From the NCBI GenBank assembly GCA_963837325.1, contig CAWIMV010000001.1:1426001-1490000 (forward strand): DNA of 64,000 bases, written 5' to 3'. The notes under the pieces are model-generated. The model was given only the letters and a program-made list of their open reading frames with translations, was not told the origin of the DNA and ran no database searches. Shown here piece by piece: positions 1-11,250 of this stretch. Each line of letters begins with the position of its first letter. Within the stretch, counting starts at the first letter, position 1. The position numbers and the translations under genes were made by a program. This DNA comes from CAVQKZ01 sp963837325 (GTDB lineage: Bacteria; Actinomycetota; Actinomycetes; Mycobacteriales; Jatrophihabitantaceae).

Positions 1-733
1 CGAGCGGGATCTGCCGGTCCCGCAGATGCGCCATCAGGCGCGGATCGTGGGCCGCCGCGATGCCGTGGCCGATGCGCTCGGCCCCGAGGTGGGTGAGGGC
101 GTCCCAGACCGTTTCCGGCCCGGTCGACTCCCCCGCGTGCGGGACGCTGTGCAGACCGGCGGCCCTGGCCGCGGCGAAGTGCGGCGCGAACTGCTCGCGC
201 CCCACGCCCTGCTCCGGTCCGCCGAGGCCGAAGCTGACCAGCCCGTCAGGACGCTGGCGCAGGGCGACGTCGAGCGTGACGTCGGCGGCCTCCAGGCCGG
301 CCTCCCCGGGGATGTCGAAGCACCACACCAACTGCACGCCGTGATCGGTTGCGGCCCGGCGGCGGGCGTCCTCGACGGCGTCGCAGTACGCCTCGGCAGC
401 GATCCCCCGTCGGATCGACGAGAACGGGGTCAGGGTGAGCTCGGCATAGCGGACCTGCTGTCCCGCCAGCTCTCGGGCGATCTCGTAGGTCAACGTCCAG
501 ACGTCCTCTGCGTCGCGGATCAGGTCGACCACAGACAGGTAGACGTGGATGAAATGGCCGAAGTCGGTGAAGGTGAAGTAGTCCGCGAGCAATGCGGGAT
601 CCGCCGGCACAGGAGTCGCGCCCTGATGGCGCGCGGCCAGCTCGGCCACGATGCGCGGCGAGGCCGATCCGACGTGGTGGACGTGGAGTTCGGCCTTCGG
701 CAGGCCGGCGATGAAGGTGTCGAGATCGTTCAT
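1..733 (-). CDS. add: adenosine deaminase family protein (3' end cut by window edge)
   Basis: Reading from ATG 733, about 244 codons stay open to the window edge, so only the N-terminal two thirds is visible. The start shows the metal-binding HxH of the amidohydrolase fold (AELHVHH, near residue 15), followed later by SVPHAGES and ERIGHG, which hold the further metal and catalytic His/Glu residues of adenosine deaminases. The family deaminates adenosine to inosine in purine salvage, but close relatives act on aminodeoxyfutalosine or other adenine compounds, so the exact substrate is open. A -10-like GAGAAT lies 6 nt before the ATG, suggesting a leaderless transcript. The missing C-terminus should carry the last metal-binding Asp. 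Confidence 0.85.
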   Translation of the reverse strand, partial: MNDLDTFIAGLPKAELHVHHVGSASPRIVAELAARHQGATPVPADPALLADYFTFTDFGHFIHVYLSVVDLIRDAEDVWTLTYEIARELAGQQVRYAELTLTPFSSIRRGIAAEAYCDAVEDARRRAATDHGVQLVWCFDIPGEAGLEAADVTLDVALRQRPDGLVSFGLGGPEQGVGREQFAPHFAAARAAGLHSVPHAGESTGPETVWDALTHLGAERIGHGIAAAHDPRLMAHLRDRQIPL

Positions 734-778
734 CGAGCGATTCTCACACAGTCATGTCAGATTGCTGCAGCCACCCCG

Positions 779-1762
779 TCACCAGCGGCCGTGGACCTGG
801 GCCCGGATGCGGTCGTCGTACAGGTCGGCGATCTGGGACTGCAGAGGGTCATCGAGCGGCGCCAGTTCGCCGGCGGACGCGTTGGCCCGGGCCTGGTCTT
901 CGGTGCGGGCGCCCGGGATCACCGCGGTGACGCCGGGTCGGTCGATGATCCAACGCAGGGCCAGTTGGGCCGGCGTCGTCCCCTCGGGCGCGAGCGCAGC
1001 GAATTCCTGGGCCGCGCTCACGCCGGTTTCGAAGTCGACGCCAGCGAACGTCTCGCCGACATCGAAGGCTTCGCCGTGCCGGTTGTAGGTGCGGTGGTCA
1101 TTCGCGGCGAACTTCGTGTCGCGCGTGTAGCGGCCGGACAGCAGGCCGGAGGCCAACGGAACCCGGGCCAGGATGCCCACGCCGGCTGCGGCGGCCGCCG
1201 GCAACACCTGCTCGAGCGGCTTCTGCCGGAACGCGTTCAGGATGATCTGGACGCTCGCAACACCAGGCCGGGCGATCGCGGTCAGCGCCTCGTGCACGGT
1301 TTCCACGCTCACCCCGTACGCGGCAATGCGCTCGTCCGCGACGAGCGTGTCCAACGCGTCGAACACTTCGTCGGAGGAGTAGACCGCCGTCGGCGGGCAG
1401 TGCAACTGAACCAGATCCAGCCGGTCGACGCCGAGGTTGCGACGGGATCGATCGGTCCACTCGAGGAAGTTGGCCAGGACGTAGTTCTCCGGCAGCTGTT
1501 CTTCCCGGCGCCCCAGCTTGGTCGCGACGAAGATGTCGGCTCCGGGATTGCCGGCCAGGAACTCGCCGATCAACTGCTCACTGCGTCCGTCGCCGTAGAC
1601 GTCGGCCGTGTCGAACAGTGTCACGCCCGACTGCACGGCCGCGTCCAGCACGCCTAGGGCCGTCGCCTCGTCGACGTCACCCCAGTCGGCACCGAGCTGC
1701 CAGGTGCCGAGGCCGATGACCGACACCGGTCGTTGAGTCCGTCCGAGAATGCGCTGCTCCAT
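779..1762 (-). CDS. aldo/keto reductase
   Basis: 327 aa, full length for a TIM-barrel aldo/keto reductase, using NADPH to reduce aldehydes or ketones in the cytosol. The tetrad is visible: Asp and Tyr in FDTADVYGDG (about residues 50-58), Lys in ATKLGR (about 82) and His in VQLHCPP (about 120). The C-terminal VIPGARTEDQARAN matches the cofactor-phosphate binding region, and DRSRRNLGVDRLDL is a typical family stretch. Start ATG 1762 is supported by TACGGT 7 nt upstream (leaderless pattern). It lies 45 bp upstream of the deaminase gene on the same strand. Physiological substrate unknown. Confidence 0.9.
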   Translation of the reverse strand: MEQRILGRTQRPVSVIGLGTWQLGADWGDVDEATALGVLDAAVQSGVTLFDTADVYGDGRSEQLIGEFLAGNPGADIFVATKLGRREEQLPENYVLANFLEWTDRSRRNLGVDRLDLVQLHCPPTAVYSSDEVFDALDTLVADERIAAYGVSVETVHEALTAIARPGVASVQIILNAFRQKPLEQVLPAAAAAGVGILARVPLASGLLSGRYTRDTKFAANDHRTYNRHGEAFDVGETFAGVDFETGVSAAQEFAALAPEGTTPAQLALRWIIDRPGVTAVIPGARTEDQARANASAGELAPLDDPLQSQIADLYDDRIRAQVHGRW

Positions 1763-1768
1763 GGCATC

Positions 1769-1774
1769 GACCGT
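1769..1774 (-). promoter_or_regulatory. candidate -10 box of a leaderless promoter (aldo/keto reductase)
   Basis: On the minus strand TACGGT fits TANNNT and is followed by 7 nt and then the ATG at 1762, leaving no room for a ribosome binding site. No clear -35 is visible. Confidence 0.45.
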
Positions 1775-1799
1775 ATCGGGCGCGGCGGGAGCCGTGCGG

Positions 1800-2158
1800 T
1801 CAGACCTGCGGCGGCCAGCAGAGGCAGAACTCGTTGCCTTCCGGGTCCTGCATCAGATAGAAGTCGTGCTCGCGGCGCACGGCGGTGGCGCCGCGAGCGA
1901 CGAGTTCGTCGCGGCGCGAGGCGGCGCCGCCCTCGTTGTCGAACCAGACGTCGAGGTGCAGCCGGTTCTTCACGACCTTGTGCTCAGGCACCGGCTGGAA
2001 CCAGACCACCGGGCCGACGCCGGCCGGGTCGATGGCGTGCTGCCAGCCGCCGATGAAGTGCTGCTCGTAGCCGAGTGCGTGCGCCCAGAACGCGGCCAGG
2101 CCCTTGTCGTCGGCACAGTCGATGCAGACCTGGACGCGGGTGCGTACGGCGGGATCGG

Positions 2159-2162
<4 letters not shown>
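1800..2162 (-). CDS. VOC (glyoxalase-fold) family protein
   Basis: 120 aa, a single glyoxalase/bleomycin-resistance fold protein. It starts with RTRVQVCIDCADDKGLAAFW and ends with FYLMQDPEGNEFCLCWP, the usual family closing strand with its conserved Asp-Pro-Glu-Gly-Asn metal-site neighbourhood. His in NRLHLDVW is a likely metal ligand. The ATG overlaps the uvrA TGA by 4 bp (ATGA), so it is probably translationally coupled to uvrA. Members range from lyases to dioxygenases and resistance proteins; nothing here sets the substrate, and a DNA-repair role is not implied by the family. Confidence 0.85.
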
Positions 2163-5122
<2,960 letters not shown>

Positions 5123-5251
5123 TCTTTCGTCACGAATACCCGGGTTACCAGAGTCAACGCTGATGCGGGCCGATGCAGTCCCCCAGAGCCTAGTAACCAG
5201 CACTGACAACCGCCCGTCCGTGCACCACCCGGCTGCGGCAGGATCGACGGT
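5123..5251. promoter_or_regulatory. divergent intergenic region between uvrA and the PPOX-fold gene
   Basis: 129 bp that must hold the promoters of both divergent genes. On the minus strand GTTGACT resembles a -35 element, but no well spaced -10 follows it. On the plus strand CAGGAT sits 7 nt before ATG 5252. No palindromic LexA-type operator could be recognised. Confidence 0.3.
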
Positions 5252-5713
5252 ATGCCCCGGACCATCGCCACCAACACTGCCGTCGGCCGCGAAGAACTGC
5301 TGGATTTCGTCCGCCCGCGGCACCACATGATTCTCATCACCCACCGCCGCGACGGTGCGCCCCAGGCTTCACCGGTCACCGCCGGAGTGGACGACTCCGG
5401 CCGGATCGTGATGTCGAGCTACCCCGAGCGGGCCAAGGTCGCGAATCTGCGGCGCAGCCCGGACTGCAGCGTGCTGGTGCTGTCCGACGACTTCGGCGGC
5501 GCCTGGGTGCAGGTGGACGGGACGGCAGAGGTGCTCGACCTACCCGACGCACTGGAGCCGCTCGTGGACTACTACCGCGCGATCTCCGGCGAGCATCCCG
5601 ACTGGGACGAATACCGGGCCGCGATGATCGAGCAGGGCAAGTCGCTACTGCGGATCAGCCCGACCCGGTGGGGTCCCGTCGCCACCGGCGGCTTCCCGGC
5701 CCGGCTGGGCTGA
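5252..5713 (+). CDS. PPOX-class (split-barrel) flavin/F420-dependent oxidoreductase
   Basis: 153 aa with the pyridoxamine-phosphate-oxidase-like split barrel: HHMILITHRRDGAPQASPVTAGVDDSGRIVMSSY is cut here into its recognisable parts as ILITHRRDG (strand 1), SPVTAGV (strand 2) and IVMSSYPERAKVANLRRSP, the cofactor phosphate-binding region, followed by VLVLSDD. This arrangement is typical of actinobacterial TIGR03618-like proteins that bind F420 or FMN. Substrate unknown. It is divergent from uvrA and convergent with ung, ending 6 bp before ung's stop. Confidence 0.87.
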   Translation: MPRTIATNTAVGREELLDFVRPRHHMILITHRRDGAPQASPVTAGVDDSGRIVMSSYPERAKVANLRRSPDCSVLVLSDDFGGAWVQVDGTAEVLDLPDALEPLVDYYRAISGEHPDWDEYRAAMIEQGKSLLRISPTRWGPVATGGFPARLG

Positions 5714-5719
5714 CGACGC

Positions 5720-6397
5720 TCACGCCAGCCGCCAGTCCACGGGATCCGCGCCCTGTTCGGCGAGCAGGGCATTGGCCCGGCTGAACGGGCGTGAGCCGAA
5801 GAATCCGCGGTCGGCCGACATCGGGCTCGGGTGCGCCGACCGCACACTCGGCACTCCGGTCAGCAGGGGGCCGAGCGTCTGCGCATCGCGACCCCACAGG
5901 ATGGCGACCAGCGGGGTATCGCGAGCGACGAGCGCGCGGATCGCCTGCTCCGTGACCGCCTCCCAGCCCTTGCCCCGGTGCGAGGCCGGGGCACCCGGCG
6001 CGACCGTCAGCACCCGATTGAGCAGCAACACGCCGTGTTGGGACCACGGCGTCAGGTCGCCGTTGGCCGGCGTCGGCAGGCCGAGGTCGGTGCCGAGCTC
6101 GCGATAGATGTTCTGCAAGCTGCGTGGAATGGGGCGTACGTCCGGATCGACGGAGAACGACAAACCGACCGGATGCCCAGGGGTGGGGTACGGGTCCTGG
6201 CCGACGATCAGGACGCGCACGTCCGTGAATGGCTGGTGAAACGCCCGGAGGACATGCTGTCCGGCGGGCAGGTACTGGCGGCCGGCCGTCAGTTCGGCCC
6301 GCAGGAAGTCGCCCATCGCCGAAATGCGGTCGGCCACTGGGGCGAGAGCCTGGGCCCAACCCGCTTCCACGATTTCGCGGAGCGGACGCGGAGTCAT
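5720..6397 (-). CDS. ung: uracil-DNA glycosylase (family 1)
   Basis: 225 aa, normal Ung length. It removes uracil from DNA as the first step of base excision repair. Seen: catalytic water-activating loop GQDPYPTPG (Asp68), uracil-contacting Asn127 in LLLNRVL, and the minor-groove loop HPSPMSADRGFFG with His189. The usual GQDPYHGPGQA is slightly changed (PTPGHPVGLSFS), which still keeps the essential Asp and Tyr. Start ATG 6397. A strong inverted repeat sits just upstream (6415-6470), and the S9 peptidase gene ends 33 bp upstream on the same strand, so the two could be cotranscribed. Confidence 0.95.
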   Translation of the reverse strand: MTPRPLREIVEAGWAQALAPVADRISAMGDFLRAELTAGRQYLPAGQHVLRAFHQPFTDVRVLIVGQDPYPTPGHPVGLSFSVDPDVRPIPRSLQNIYRELGTDLGLPTPANGDLTPWSQHGVLLLNRVLTVAPGAPASHRGKGWEAVTEQAIRALVARDTPLVAILWGRDAQTLGPLLTGVPSVRSAHPSPMSADRGFFGSRPFSRANALLAEQGADPVDWRLA

Positions 6398-6414
6398 AGG
6401 GGTAGCCTCTTGCC

Positions 6415-6470
6415 GATGATCAACACGCCGTCAGGATGGCTGGGGGGATGCTGACGGCGAGTTGATCATC
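6415..6470. repeat. inverted repeat with 20-bp arms and 16-nt loop
   Basis: The left arm at 6415-6434 and right arm at 6451-6470 are reverse complements with a single mismatch (19/20): GATGATCAAC pairs with GTTGATCATC and GCCGTCAG with CTGACGGC, separated by one mismatched and one matched pair. The 16-nt loop is G-rich (6435-6450). It covers the last codons and stop of the S9 peptidase gene and the spacer before ung. No T-run follows, so it is not a classic intrinsic terminator. It could be an mRNA 3'-end stabiliser, an attenuator for ung, or a mobile repeat. Confidence 0.8.
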
Positions 6471-8449
6471 TCGCCCTCGTCACCGTTCACGCCGGGTGAC
6501 CGCCAGAGCGGCAGCCGGCGGATCCCAGGCGGCTCGAAGCCGAGGACCTGGCCGTAGAACGACAGCGCCGCCTGGTAGGCGTCGACGATCGTTTCGGCCT
6601 TGCGGAACCCGTGCGACTCGCCCTCGTAGGCCCGGTAGGCGTGGGGCAGCCCCTTCGCCAGCAGCGCATCGCGGAAGCACTCGGCCTGTGCAGGCGGAAC
6701 GATCGGGTCGTCCAGCCCTTGCAGCAGGAGCACTGGGCACGACAACCCATCGACGTTGTTGAGCGGCGCTCGCGTGTCGTAGAGCTCGCGGGCCTCGGGC
6801 CAAGGGCCGATGAGTCCGTCGAGATAGCGGGACTCGAAGTCGTGCGTCTGCTCCACGAAGTCCACCAGCTCGGCCACGCCGAACAGCGACACACCGCATG
6901 CGAACACGTCGCTCTGGGTGAGCGCGCTCAGGACGGTCCAGCCACCGGCCGAGCCGCCCTGGATCGCCAGCCGGGCAGGATCGGCGACGCCGAGGTCGGC
7001 CAGGCCAAGGACGGCCGACACGGTGTCCTCGACGTCGACGATTCCCCATTCCCCGCGCAGCCGGTCGCGGTAGGCGCGGCCGTAGCCACTCGATCCGCCG
7101 TAGTTCACGTCGATCACGCCGATCCCGCGACTGGTGTGGAAGGCGATCAGTCCGGACAGCGCCGGTGCGGTGTGCGCCGTGGGGCCGCCGTGCACGAACG
7201 CCACGAACGGTGGGAGTTCACCGTCGGGCGCAGCGTAATCCGGGTTGCGCGGGCCGTAGACGATCGCGTGCACGTCGCGCCCGGCCCGACCGGTGAACGT
7301 CATCTGCTCGGCGGTCGGGAGGTAGGCGGCTTCCGGCGTCTCGTCCATGGCGGTGCGCACGTCCGTGAGATCTCCGCTGGCCAGATCCAGGACGCGCAGC
7401 CCGGAAACGGTGTGCGCGCCGCCGGTGACGAGCGCGGCCCGGTCGCCGGCAACCGCGCCCAGCTGCACGCTCGTGTGGTCGCCCAGATCGATGTCGGTGT
7501 AGTGCCGGCTGACCGGATCGAGGATCGCCAGCGTGTCGAGCCCGAACGTGCGAACAGTGAGCAGCCGGCCGTCGGGCAACGGGCTGAACCAGCTCGAACC
7601 GAGCCTCCACAGGGGCCCGCCCAGATCAGCTTCGACCGGGGCGAGCGCTTCGGCGTTCAGACCGTCGACGCCGATGCGGTACAGGTTCCAGAACCCGCTG
7701 TCGTCGCTCAGCGCGTACAACCGCTCATCGTCGATCCACTCCGGCTGCAACACCGATTCGGACGCCGAGCCGAGCAACGTACGGTGCGGGCCGCAGACTC
7801 CGTCGTCGTCCAGGTCCGCCACCCGCAGCTCGGTGCCGTCCCAGGGCATCTGCGGGTGCTCCCACGCGATCCAAGCCAGTCGCCGCCCGGACGGCGACAG
7901 CCGGGCACCGGCGAGGAAGTGTGAGCCCGACACGACGGACCGGATGGCGCTGCCGTCCGCGACCGCCGAACCGTCGAGGGGGACGGCCGCGATGTCACGG
8001 CTGATCACGCCCTCGTCGCCGTGCCGCTCGCGAACGCACCAGACCTCACCGTCGTGCAGGAGCTTCAGCTCGGCGTAGCGCCAGGCGGCGGGCACCGGCG
8101 GCTCCGGCGTCAACGGGACGGGATCGGCGCCGGGTGCGTCCAGCCGATAGAGGCGCTGGTCGGCGAAGTTCGCGAAGACGACCACTCCGTCGTCGGTCGC
8201 CGTCCACGCGCCGCCGCCGTACTCGTGTACGCGTGTCCGCGCGTTCCACGGTGGTGGGAGGACGTCCGTGGCCACACCGTCCGACCCGGCGCGGCGTACG
8301 ACGTAGCGGCCGGCCTCGCTCGCCCGCAGCTCCAGCCACCAGATCTCGTCACCGACGAATCGCCCGTCCGAGACGGGGTGGCCGCCGCTGGCGAGCGACT
8401 CCGCGGAGATCGGCGAGCGCCACGATCCGTACGGGGCAGTCGTAGGCAT
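6431..8449 (-). CDS. S9 family serine peptidase (prolyl oligopeptidase / acylaminoacyl-peptidase type)
   Basis: 672 aa from ATG 8449. The N-terminal ~380 residues form a beta-propeller-like region with repeated blade motifs (for example RTRVHEYGGGAW and DDERLYALSDDSGFWNLY). The C-terminal alpha/beta-hydrolase domain has the nucleophile IQGGSAGGW, Asp in QGLDDPIVPP and His in EGESHGFRK. No signal peptide is visible, so it is probably cytosolic and cuts small peptides. The ATG shares one base with the proS stop (TGATG), so it is translationally coupled to proS. Its last codons and stop codon lie inside a long inverted repeat. Confidence 0.93.
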   Translation of the reverse strand: MPTTAPYGSWRSPISAESLASGGHPVSDGRFVGDEIWWLELRASEAGRYVVRRAGSDGVATDVLPPPWNARTRVHEYGGGAWTATDDGVVVFANFADQRLYRLDAPGADPVPLTPEPPVPAAWRYAELKLLHDGEVWCVRERHGDEGVISRDIAAVPLDGSAVADGSAIRSVVSGSHFLAGARLSPSGRRLAWIAWEHPQMPWDGTELRVADLDDDGVCGPHRTLLGSASESVLQPEWIDDERLYALSDDSGFWNLYRIGVDGLNAEALAPVEADLGGPLWRLGSSWFSPLPDGRLLTVRTFGLDTLAILDPVSRHYTDIDLGDHTSVQLGAVAGDRAALVTGGAHTVSGLRVLDLASGDLTDVRTAMDETPEAAYLPTAEQMTFTGRAGRDVHAIVYGPRNPDYAAPDGELPPFVAFVHGGPTAHTAPALSGLIAFHTSRGIGVIDVNYGGSSGYGRAYRDRLRGEWGIVDVEDTVSAVLGLADLGVADPARLAIQGGSAGGWTVLSALTQSDVFACGVSLFGVAELVDFVEQTHDFESRYLDGLIGPWPEARELYDTRAPLNNVDGLSCPVLLLQGLDDPIVPPAQAECFRDALLAKGLPHAYRAYEGESHGFRKAETIVDAYQAALSFYGQVLGFEPPGIRRLPLWRSPGVNGDEGEMINSPSASPQPS

Positions 8450-10206
8450 CAGTCCTGCACCGCCGACAACACGACGGAGACGGCTTGCGCGACCGGCACC
8501 TCGCGGCGCTCGTCGGAACGCCGGTCCCGAACCTCGACGACACCGTCGCCCAGGCGTTTGCCCACGATGACAATCGTCGGCACACCCAGCAGCTCGGCGT
8601 CCTTGAACTTCACGCCGGGCGAGACACCGCGGCGGTCGTCGTAGAGCACGCGCACCTGCCGCGCATCGAGCTCGTCGGCAAGTTGGCCGGCTGCCGCGAA
8701 CACGGCGTCGTCCTTGCCCGTGGCGACGATGTGGACGTCGGCCGGCGCAACCGCCCGCGGCCAGCACAGGCCCTTTTCGTCGTGCGTCTGCTCGGCCAGC
8801 GCGGCGACCGCCCGGGTGACGCCGACGCCGTACGAACCCATCGTCACCGTCACGGGCTTGCCGTCGGCGTTCAGGGCGGTCAGGCCGAAGACCTCCGCGT
8901 ACTTGCGGCCGAGTTGGAACACGTGGCCGAGCTCGATGCCCCGCGCAATCTGCAGCGGGCTGCCGCAGCGCGCGCAGCGGTCCCCGTCGCGGATCTCGAC
9001 TGCGCCGATCTCTCCGTCCGGCACGAAGTCACGGCCGCGCACCACGTACGCGGCGTGCTTGCCCTCCTCGTTCGCTCCCGTCACCCACGCGCTGCCTTCG
9101 ACAACCAGCGGATCGACGAGGTAACGCACCTTGGCCTCGGACAGTCGTTGCGGGCCGATGTAGCCCTTCACCAGCTGCGGCGCCTGGGCGAGCTCCTCAG
9201 GACCGGCCTGCTCGACCTCGGTTGGCTCGAGCTGGCCGCTGATGCGCTTGAGGTCGACGTCGCGGTCGCCCGGCACGCCGACGACGAGCAGCTCCCACTC
9301 GGCCGACCCCGGGGCCTTGGTGCGCAGCACGACGTTCTTCAGCGTGTCGGAGGCAGTGAACTCGCGTCCGTCGCCGGCCAGATCCGTCGTGTTCAGCCGG
9401 TCGACGAGGGTCTGGATCGTCGGGGTGTCCGGAGTGTCCAGGACCTGCTGCGCAGGATGGTCGGTCGGGTCGTGCGGCTCGGGCGCGGCGATCTCGACCG
9501 CCTCGGTGTTGGCCGCGTAGTCGCAGTTGGTGCACTGGACGAAGGTGTCCTCGCCGGCCGCGGCGGGAGCCAGGAACTCCTCCGAGGCGGACCCGCCCAT
9601 CGCTCCGGACACGGCAAAGACGATGCGGTAGTCGAAGCCCAATCTGGTGAAGATCCGCTCGTAGGCATCGCGGTGCGTGCGGTACGACGCGGCCAGCCCT
9701 TCGTCGGAAAGATCGAAGGAGTAGGAGTCCTTCATGATGAATTCGCGGGCGCGCAGGATGCCGGCCCGCGGCCGGGCTTCGTCGCGATATTTGGTCTGGA
9801 TCTGGTACAGCGCGAGTGGATAGTCCTTGTAGGACGAGTACTCGCCCTTCACCAGCAGCGTGAACAGCTCCTCGTGCGTCGGGGCGAGCAGATAGTCGGC
9901 CCGCTTGCGGTCGTTCAGCTTGAACAGCAGGTCGCCGTAATCGGTCCAGCGGCCGCTCGCTTCGTAGATCTCCCGCGGGATGAGGGCCGGAAAGTGCACC
10001 TCCTGCGAGCCGATCGCGTCCATCTCCTCGCGGACGACGCGCTCGACGTTGCCCAGCACGGCCAGTCCGAGTGGCAGCCAGGAGTAGATGCCCGGCGCCA
10101 CGCGGCGCACGTAGCCGGCGCGCGCGAGGAGCCGGTGGCTCGGCACCTCGGCATCGGCCGGGTCGTCGCGCAGGGTCCGCAGGAAGAGTGTGGAAAGTCG
10201 AAGCAC
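8449..10206 (-). CDS. proS: prolyl-tRNA synthetase (bacterial type)
   Basis: 585 aa, matching bacterial class IIa ProRS with an inserted editing domain. It charges tRNA-Pro with proline. The N-terminus RLSTLFLRTLRDDPADAEVPSH and motif 2 region TKYRDEARPRAGILRAREF are typical (shown here in parts: KYRDEARPR and REFIMKDSYSFD). The editing (INS) domain follows from about residue 220, and motif 3 GSYGVGVTRAVAALAEQ and an anticodon-binding domain end the protein. GTG 10206 has TAGCCT 6 nt upstream, so it is probably leaderless. The downstream S9 peptidase gene overlaps by one base. Confidence 0.97.
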   Translation of the reverse strand: MLRLSTLFLRTLRDDPADAEVPSHRLLARAGYVRRVAPGIYSWLPLGLAVLGNVERVVREEMDAIGSQEVHFPALIPREIYEASGRWTDYGDLLFKLNDRKRADYLLAPTHEELFTLLVKGEYSSYKDYPLALYQIQTKYRDEARPRAGILRAREFIMKDSYSFDLSDEGLAASYRTHRDAYERIFTRLGFDYRIVFAVSGAMGGSASEEFLAPAAAGEDTFVQCTNCDYAANTEAVEIAAPEPHDPTDHPAQQVLDTPDTPTIQTLVDRLNTTDLAGDGREFTASDTLKNVVLRTKAPGSAEWELLVVGVPGDRDVDLKRISGQLEPTEVEQAGPEELAQAPQLVKGYIGPQRLSEAKVRYLVDPLVVEGSAWVTGANEEGKHAAYVVRGRDFVPDGEIGAVEIRDGDRCARCGSPLQIARGIELGHVFQLGRKYAEVFGLTALNADGKPVTVTMGSYGVGVTRAVAALAEQTHDEKGLCWPRAVAPADVHIVATGKDDAVFAAAGQLADELDARQVRVLYDDRRGVSPGVKFKDAELLGVPTIVIVGKRLGDGVVEVRDRRSDERREVPVAQAVSVVLSAVQD

Positions 10207-10212
10207 GCCGCA

Positions 10213-10218
10213 AGGCTA
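10213..10218 (-). promoter_or_regulatory. candidate -10 box of proS (leaderless pattern)
   Basis: Minus-strand TAGCCT lies 6 nt before GTG 10206 and fits TANNNT. No Shine-Dalgarno sequence lies between it and the start. Confidence 0.45.
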
Positions 10219-10319
10219 TCGAGGCCGGCTAATGCAGTTGCGGTCCAGCAGGGGGGCGTCCAGGCTGGAGGTGGATTCCGCGCTGTCGGAGCGCCGGACG
10301 GTAGGCGAAGGAGGAGCCC

Positions 10320-10376
10320 GTGTCGATGACCGCCGCCCGGGTGAGCACTTCCCGCACCCGTCCCCGCTCACGCTGA
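10320..10376 (+). CDS. possible 18-aa leader peptide before the RIO-kinase gene
   Basis: A GTG at 10320 follows an excellent ribosome binding site (AAGGAGGAG at 10308-10316) and opens an 18-codon frame rich in Arg, Ser and Thr, ending in TGA at 10374-10376. It is in the same frame as the kinase gene that starts at 10422. Either this is a true leader peptide, or the strong SD is the relic or alternative start of the kinase frame, broken by the TGA. There is no homology to lean on. Confidence 0.3.
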   Translation: MSMTAARVSTSRTRPRSR

Positions 10377-10421
10377 ACGCCCGGCTCCCGGGCGGCCGTG
10401 AGCCGTCCCGAGGAGTCTCCA

Positions 10422-11234
10422 GTGCAACTGGACCCACCACCGTTCGACGATCCTGCCCCTTTCACCGAGCCCAGCTACTCGAGCTGGGACACCGCTACGC
10501 ACGGTCCCGAGCCAAGGCCCGACTGGGTGATCACCGAGTTGGCGGCCATCGACACCGAACTCGGCATCCTCAAGACCGGCAAGGAGGCCGACGTCCATCT
10601 CGTGCAGCGCGCGGTCCCTGGCGGTGCCGAGTCACTGCTGGCAGCCAAGCGCTACCGCAGCAGCGAGCACCGGATGTTCCATCGCGACGCCGGCTATCAG
10701 GAGGGCCGGCGGACCCGCCGGACCCGTGACACCCGCGCGATGGCCCGGCGAACTTCCTACGGGCGCGACCTGATGTCCGGCCAGTGGGCGTCGGCGGAGT
10801 TCACCGCGCTCGCCACGCTGTGGCAGGCCGGCGCGCCCGTCCCCTACCCGGTGCAGTTGTCCGGCACGGAGTTGATGCTGGAGTTCATCGGCGACGAGGA
10901 CGGGACGGCTGCGCCAAGGCTGGCGCAGTGCCGCCCAGCCGCCGGAGACCTCAGCGACCTGTTCGAGCAGTGCATTTCAGCGATGCGCGTGCTGGCCCGC
11001 GCCGGATACGCGCACGGCGACCTGTCGGCATACAACCTGCTCGTGCACCGCGGCCGGCTCGTGCTCATCGACCTGCCTCAGGTCGTCGACCTGGTGGCGA
11101 ACCCCCTCGGCCCGGACTTCCTTCGGCGCGACTGCGAGAACGTCTGCACCTGGTTCGCGAGCCGCGGATTGCGAACCGTCGAGTTCGAGCACCTCTTCGG
11201 CGACCTGATGGCTGAGGCGGTCGGAGCCTGGTGA
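10422..11234 (+). CDS. RIO-type serine/threonine protein kinase
   Basis: 270 aa. The RIO kinase fold is clear: nucleotide-binding loop ILKTGKEADVHLV (about residues 42-54), Lys in LAAKRYR, the catalytic loop HGDLSAYNLLVH and metal-binding Asp in LVLIDLPQVVDL. RIO kinases act in ribosome maturation in archaea and eukaryotes; the bacterial role is poorly defined. GTG 10422 is chosen because AGGAG at 10411-10415 is spaced 6 nt from it; GTG 10398 has no such site. The gene is followed 16 bp later by mycothione reductase, and a kinase-like DUF4032 protein comes next. Confidence 0.87.
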   Translation: MQLDPPPFDDPAPFTEPSYSSWDTATHGPEPRPDWVITELAAIDTELGILKTGKEADVHLVQRAVPGGAESLLAAKRYRSSEHRMFHRDAGYQEGRRTRRTRDTRAMARRTSYGRDLMSGQWASAEFTALATLWQAGAPVPYPVQLSGTELMLEFIGDEDGTAAPRLAQCRPAAGDLSDLFEQCISAMRVLARAGYAHGDLSAYNLLVHRGRLVLIDLPQVVDLVANPLGPDFLRRDCENVCTWFASRGLRTVEFEHLFGDLMAEAVGAW

Positions 11235-11250
11235 GGTTATCGTCGCCGAT

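Noticed and set aside
26..1657. Long plus-strand open frame of 543 codons over the deaminase and aldo/keto reductase genes
   Set aside because: Antisense to two genes with full catalytic motifs; its sequence is Arg/Gly/Val-rich and has no family pattern. Long antisense frames are normal at this GC content.
5123..5344. N-terminal extension of UvrA by 74 residues
   Set aside because: It overlaps the divergent PPOX-fold gene and has no UvrA similarity; the normal UvrA start matches GTG 5122.
8485..10329. 614-codon plus-strand frame over proS
   Set aside because: Mirror of a real essential gene on the other strand; no recognisable domain.
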